A model generated the notes under the pieces. That model saw only the letters and a program-made list of their open reading frames with translations. It did no database searches and was not told the origin of the DNA. From CAZSHX01 sp964606895 (GTDB lineage: Bacteria > Bacteroidota > Ignavibacteria > Kapaibacteriales > UBA2268), in the NCBI GenBank assembly GCA_964606895.1, contig CAZSHX010000053.1, forward strand, positions 1-32,848: a stretch of DNA of 32,848 bases, in the 5' to 3' direction. Position 1 is the first letter of the stretch; each line of letters begins with the position of its first letter. Shown in pieces: positions 31,853 to 32,848 of this stretch. Position numbers and translations under genes: made by a program.

Positions 31853-32689
31853 ATGAATAACCTTGAACAATATATATCTGAAATAACTGAAGGAAAAATT
31901 GAATTCAATCAAACCGAATTCGATGATTTCAAAGAACATTTTATTAATTCCCTTAATACGGGTTCCATCCGCTCTGCAGAAAACGATTCTGCAGGGAACT
32001 GGAATCCAAATATTTGGGTTAAGAAAGGTATAATCCTTCTTTTCAAATACGGGAAACTTACCGATATGTCAATTTCTGACGATTTCAGATTTTTTGACAA
32101 AGATACACTGCCTTTGCATCCTTTCAATATAGATAGTGGTGTCAGAATTGTTCCTGGTGGCTCTTCAATCCGTACAGGCTGTTATGTTGCCAAATCGGTA
32201 ATTTGTATGCCGCCGATGTATGTTAATATCGGAAGCTATGTTGATGAAGAAACACTTATTGATTCCCATGCCTTAGTAGGGACCTGTGCCCAACTGGGCA
32301 AGCGAATTCATTTGAGTGCCGCCGCACAGGTCGGTGGAGTTCTTGAACCGATGGGAGCCAGACCTGTTGTCATCGAAGATGATGTTATGGTTGGCGGAAA
32401 TTGCGGAATCTACGAAGGAACCTTAGTCCGCAACAGAGCTGTTCTTGCATCAGGGGTTATTCTTACCGCATCAACAAAAGTATTTGATTTGGTGAATGAA
32501 ACAATTATTACCTCATCGGCGAACAGTCCTCTTGAAATTCCGTCAGGGGCAGTTGTTGTAGCCGGTTCCAGAAAAATAAAAACCCCATTTGGTGAATCTC
32601 ACGGATTGTCAATAGCTTCCCCATTGATTATCAAGTACCGCGATGACCGTACTGATGCCCGCACCGCACTCGAAAGTGCGTTGAGGTAA
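31853..32689 (+). CDS. Tetrahydrodipicolinate N-succinyltransferase DapD, 278 aa
   Basis: It transfers succinyl from succinyl-CoA to tetrahydrodipicolinate in the succinylase branch of lysine and meso-diaminopimelate synthesis. An N-terminal helical part is followed by a left-handed beta-helix of hexapeptide repeats: GSYVDEETLIDSHALVGTCA, AAQVGGVLEP, IEDDVMVGGNCGIYEGTLV, ASGVILTAST. Length and order match the E. coli-type enzyme (about 274 aa). AGGA overlaps the upstream stop and the gap is 9 bp, so it is co-transcribed with the OmpA-family gene. Both serve the peptidoglycan layer, which may explain the pairing. Confidence 0.97.
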   Translation: MNNLEQYISEITEGKIEFNQTEFDDFKEHFINSLNTGSIRSAENDSAGNWNPNIWVKKGIILLFKYGKLTDMSISDDFRFFDKDTLPLHPFNIDSGVRIVPGGSSIRTGCYVAKSVICMPPMYVNIGSYVDEETLIDSHALVGTCAQLGKRIHLSAAAQVGGVLEPMGARPVVIEDDVMVGGNCGIYEGTLVRNRAVLASGVILTASTKVFDLVNETIITSSANSPLEIPSGAVVVAGSRKIKTPFGESHGLSIASPLIIKYRDDRTDARTALESALR

Positions 32690-32810
32690 GAAAGATTGTA
32701 ATTGATTTTTTAATTAGTGCAGTTTCTAATGCTGTGCCCAAAATGCCTGTTCAAAAAATTCATTTATGTTTACAAACTTTGTAGCCATATTTAATAATAT
32801 TAAATTAATG

Positions 32811-32841
32811 TTGTAAAAACATATAAGAAGTGTTATATTTG
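32811..32841 (+). promoter_or_regulatory. Bacteroidota-type promoter at the right edge
   Basis: TTG (32811-32813), 20 bases, then TATATTTG (32834-32841) matches the -33 TTTG / -7 TAnnTTTG promoter of the Bacteroidota main sigma factor, with spacing in range. It points to a gene beyond the window. Bases 32690-32810 show no gene. Confidence 0.5.
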
Positions 32842-32848
32842 CATATTC

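Overview
The window looks like chromosome from a member of the Bacteroidota-Chlorobiota group, most like Ignavibacteria or Kapabacteria. Three things point there. Eight predicted proteins end in a type IX secretion (T9SS) C-terminal sorting domain. SecA is the long form with a C-terminal zinc site. A Bacteroidota-like promoter (TTG, 20 nt, TATATTTG) sits at the right edge. Unlike many Bacteroidia, most genes have visible Shine-Dalgarno sequences (AAGGGAG, AGGA, GGAG), which fits the early-branching lineages better. The phylum is inferred; there is no rRNA or tRNA gene to confirm it.

Layout. Bases 1-2035: a small hypothetical gene between two copies of a hairpin repeat, a 21-bp tandem repeat, a small T9SS cargo protein with an 82-bp duplicated copy of its signal-peptide region, and a large inverted repeat. 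Bases 2036-10324 (all minus strand): a metzincin protease exported by T9SS; a three-gene set (exported protein, SET-domain lysine methyltransferase, exported two-repeat protein); and a tight four-gene operon (T9SS glycosidase-like protein, CheR-like methyltransferase, metallo-beta-lactamase hydrolase, alpha/beta hydrolase). Bases 10537-17841 (plus): ftsH with a clear terminator, then two large T9SS beta-propeller proteins. Bases 17842-18387: a gene-free stretch packed with hairpins, including four three-base-loop palindromes spaced 51-52 bp apart. Bases 18388-19858 (minus): tgt-yajC. Bases 20017-25960 (plus): purA, a T9SS-exported cyclophilin, a helical-repeat protein, a WD40-like T9SS protein and a VWA T9SS protein. 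Bases 26218-32689 (plus): secA overlapping an agmatinase gene, then an OmpA/PD40 protein and dapD.

How it works together. Housekeeping genes (ftsH, tgt, yajC, purA, secA, speB, dapD) alternate with surface or secreted T9SS cargo. SecA, YajC and FtsH belong to inner-membrane protein export and quality control, the first step for every T9SS cargo here. The most unusual signals are: (i) a Tgt that lacks all three zinc cysteines but keeps the ligand histidine at the exact spacing; (ii) palindromic repeats of intergenic type lying in frame inside two T9SS sorting domains; (iii) the periodic palindrome array; (iv) the duplicated orphan signal peptide; (v) a CheR catalytic domain without its N-terminal domain in an operon with no chemotaxis genes; and (vi) a bacterial SET methyltransferase between two exported proteins of unknown function. 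I saw no CRISPR array, intact insertion sequence, tRNA or rRNA gene.
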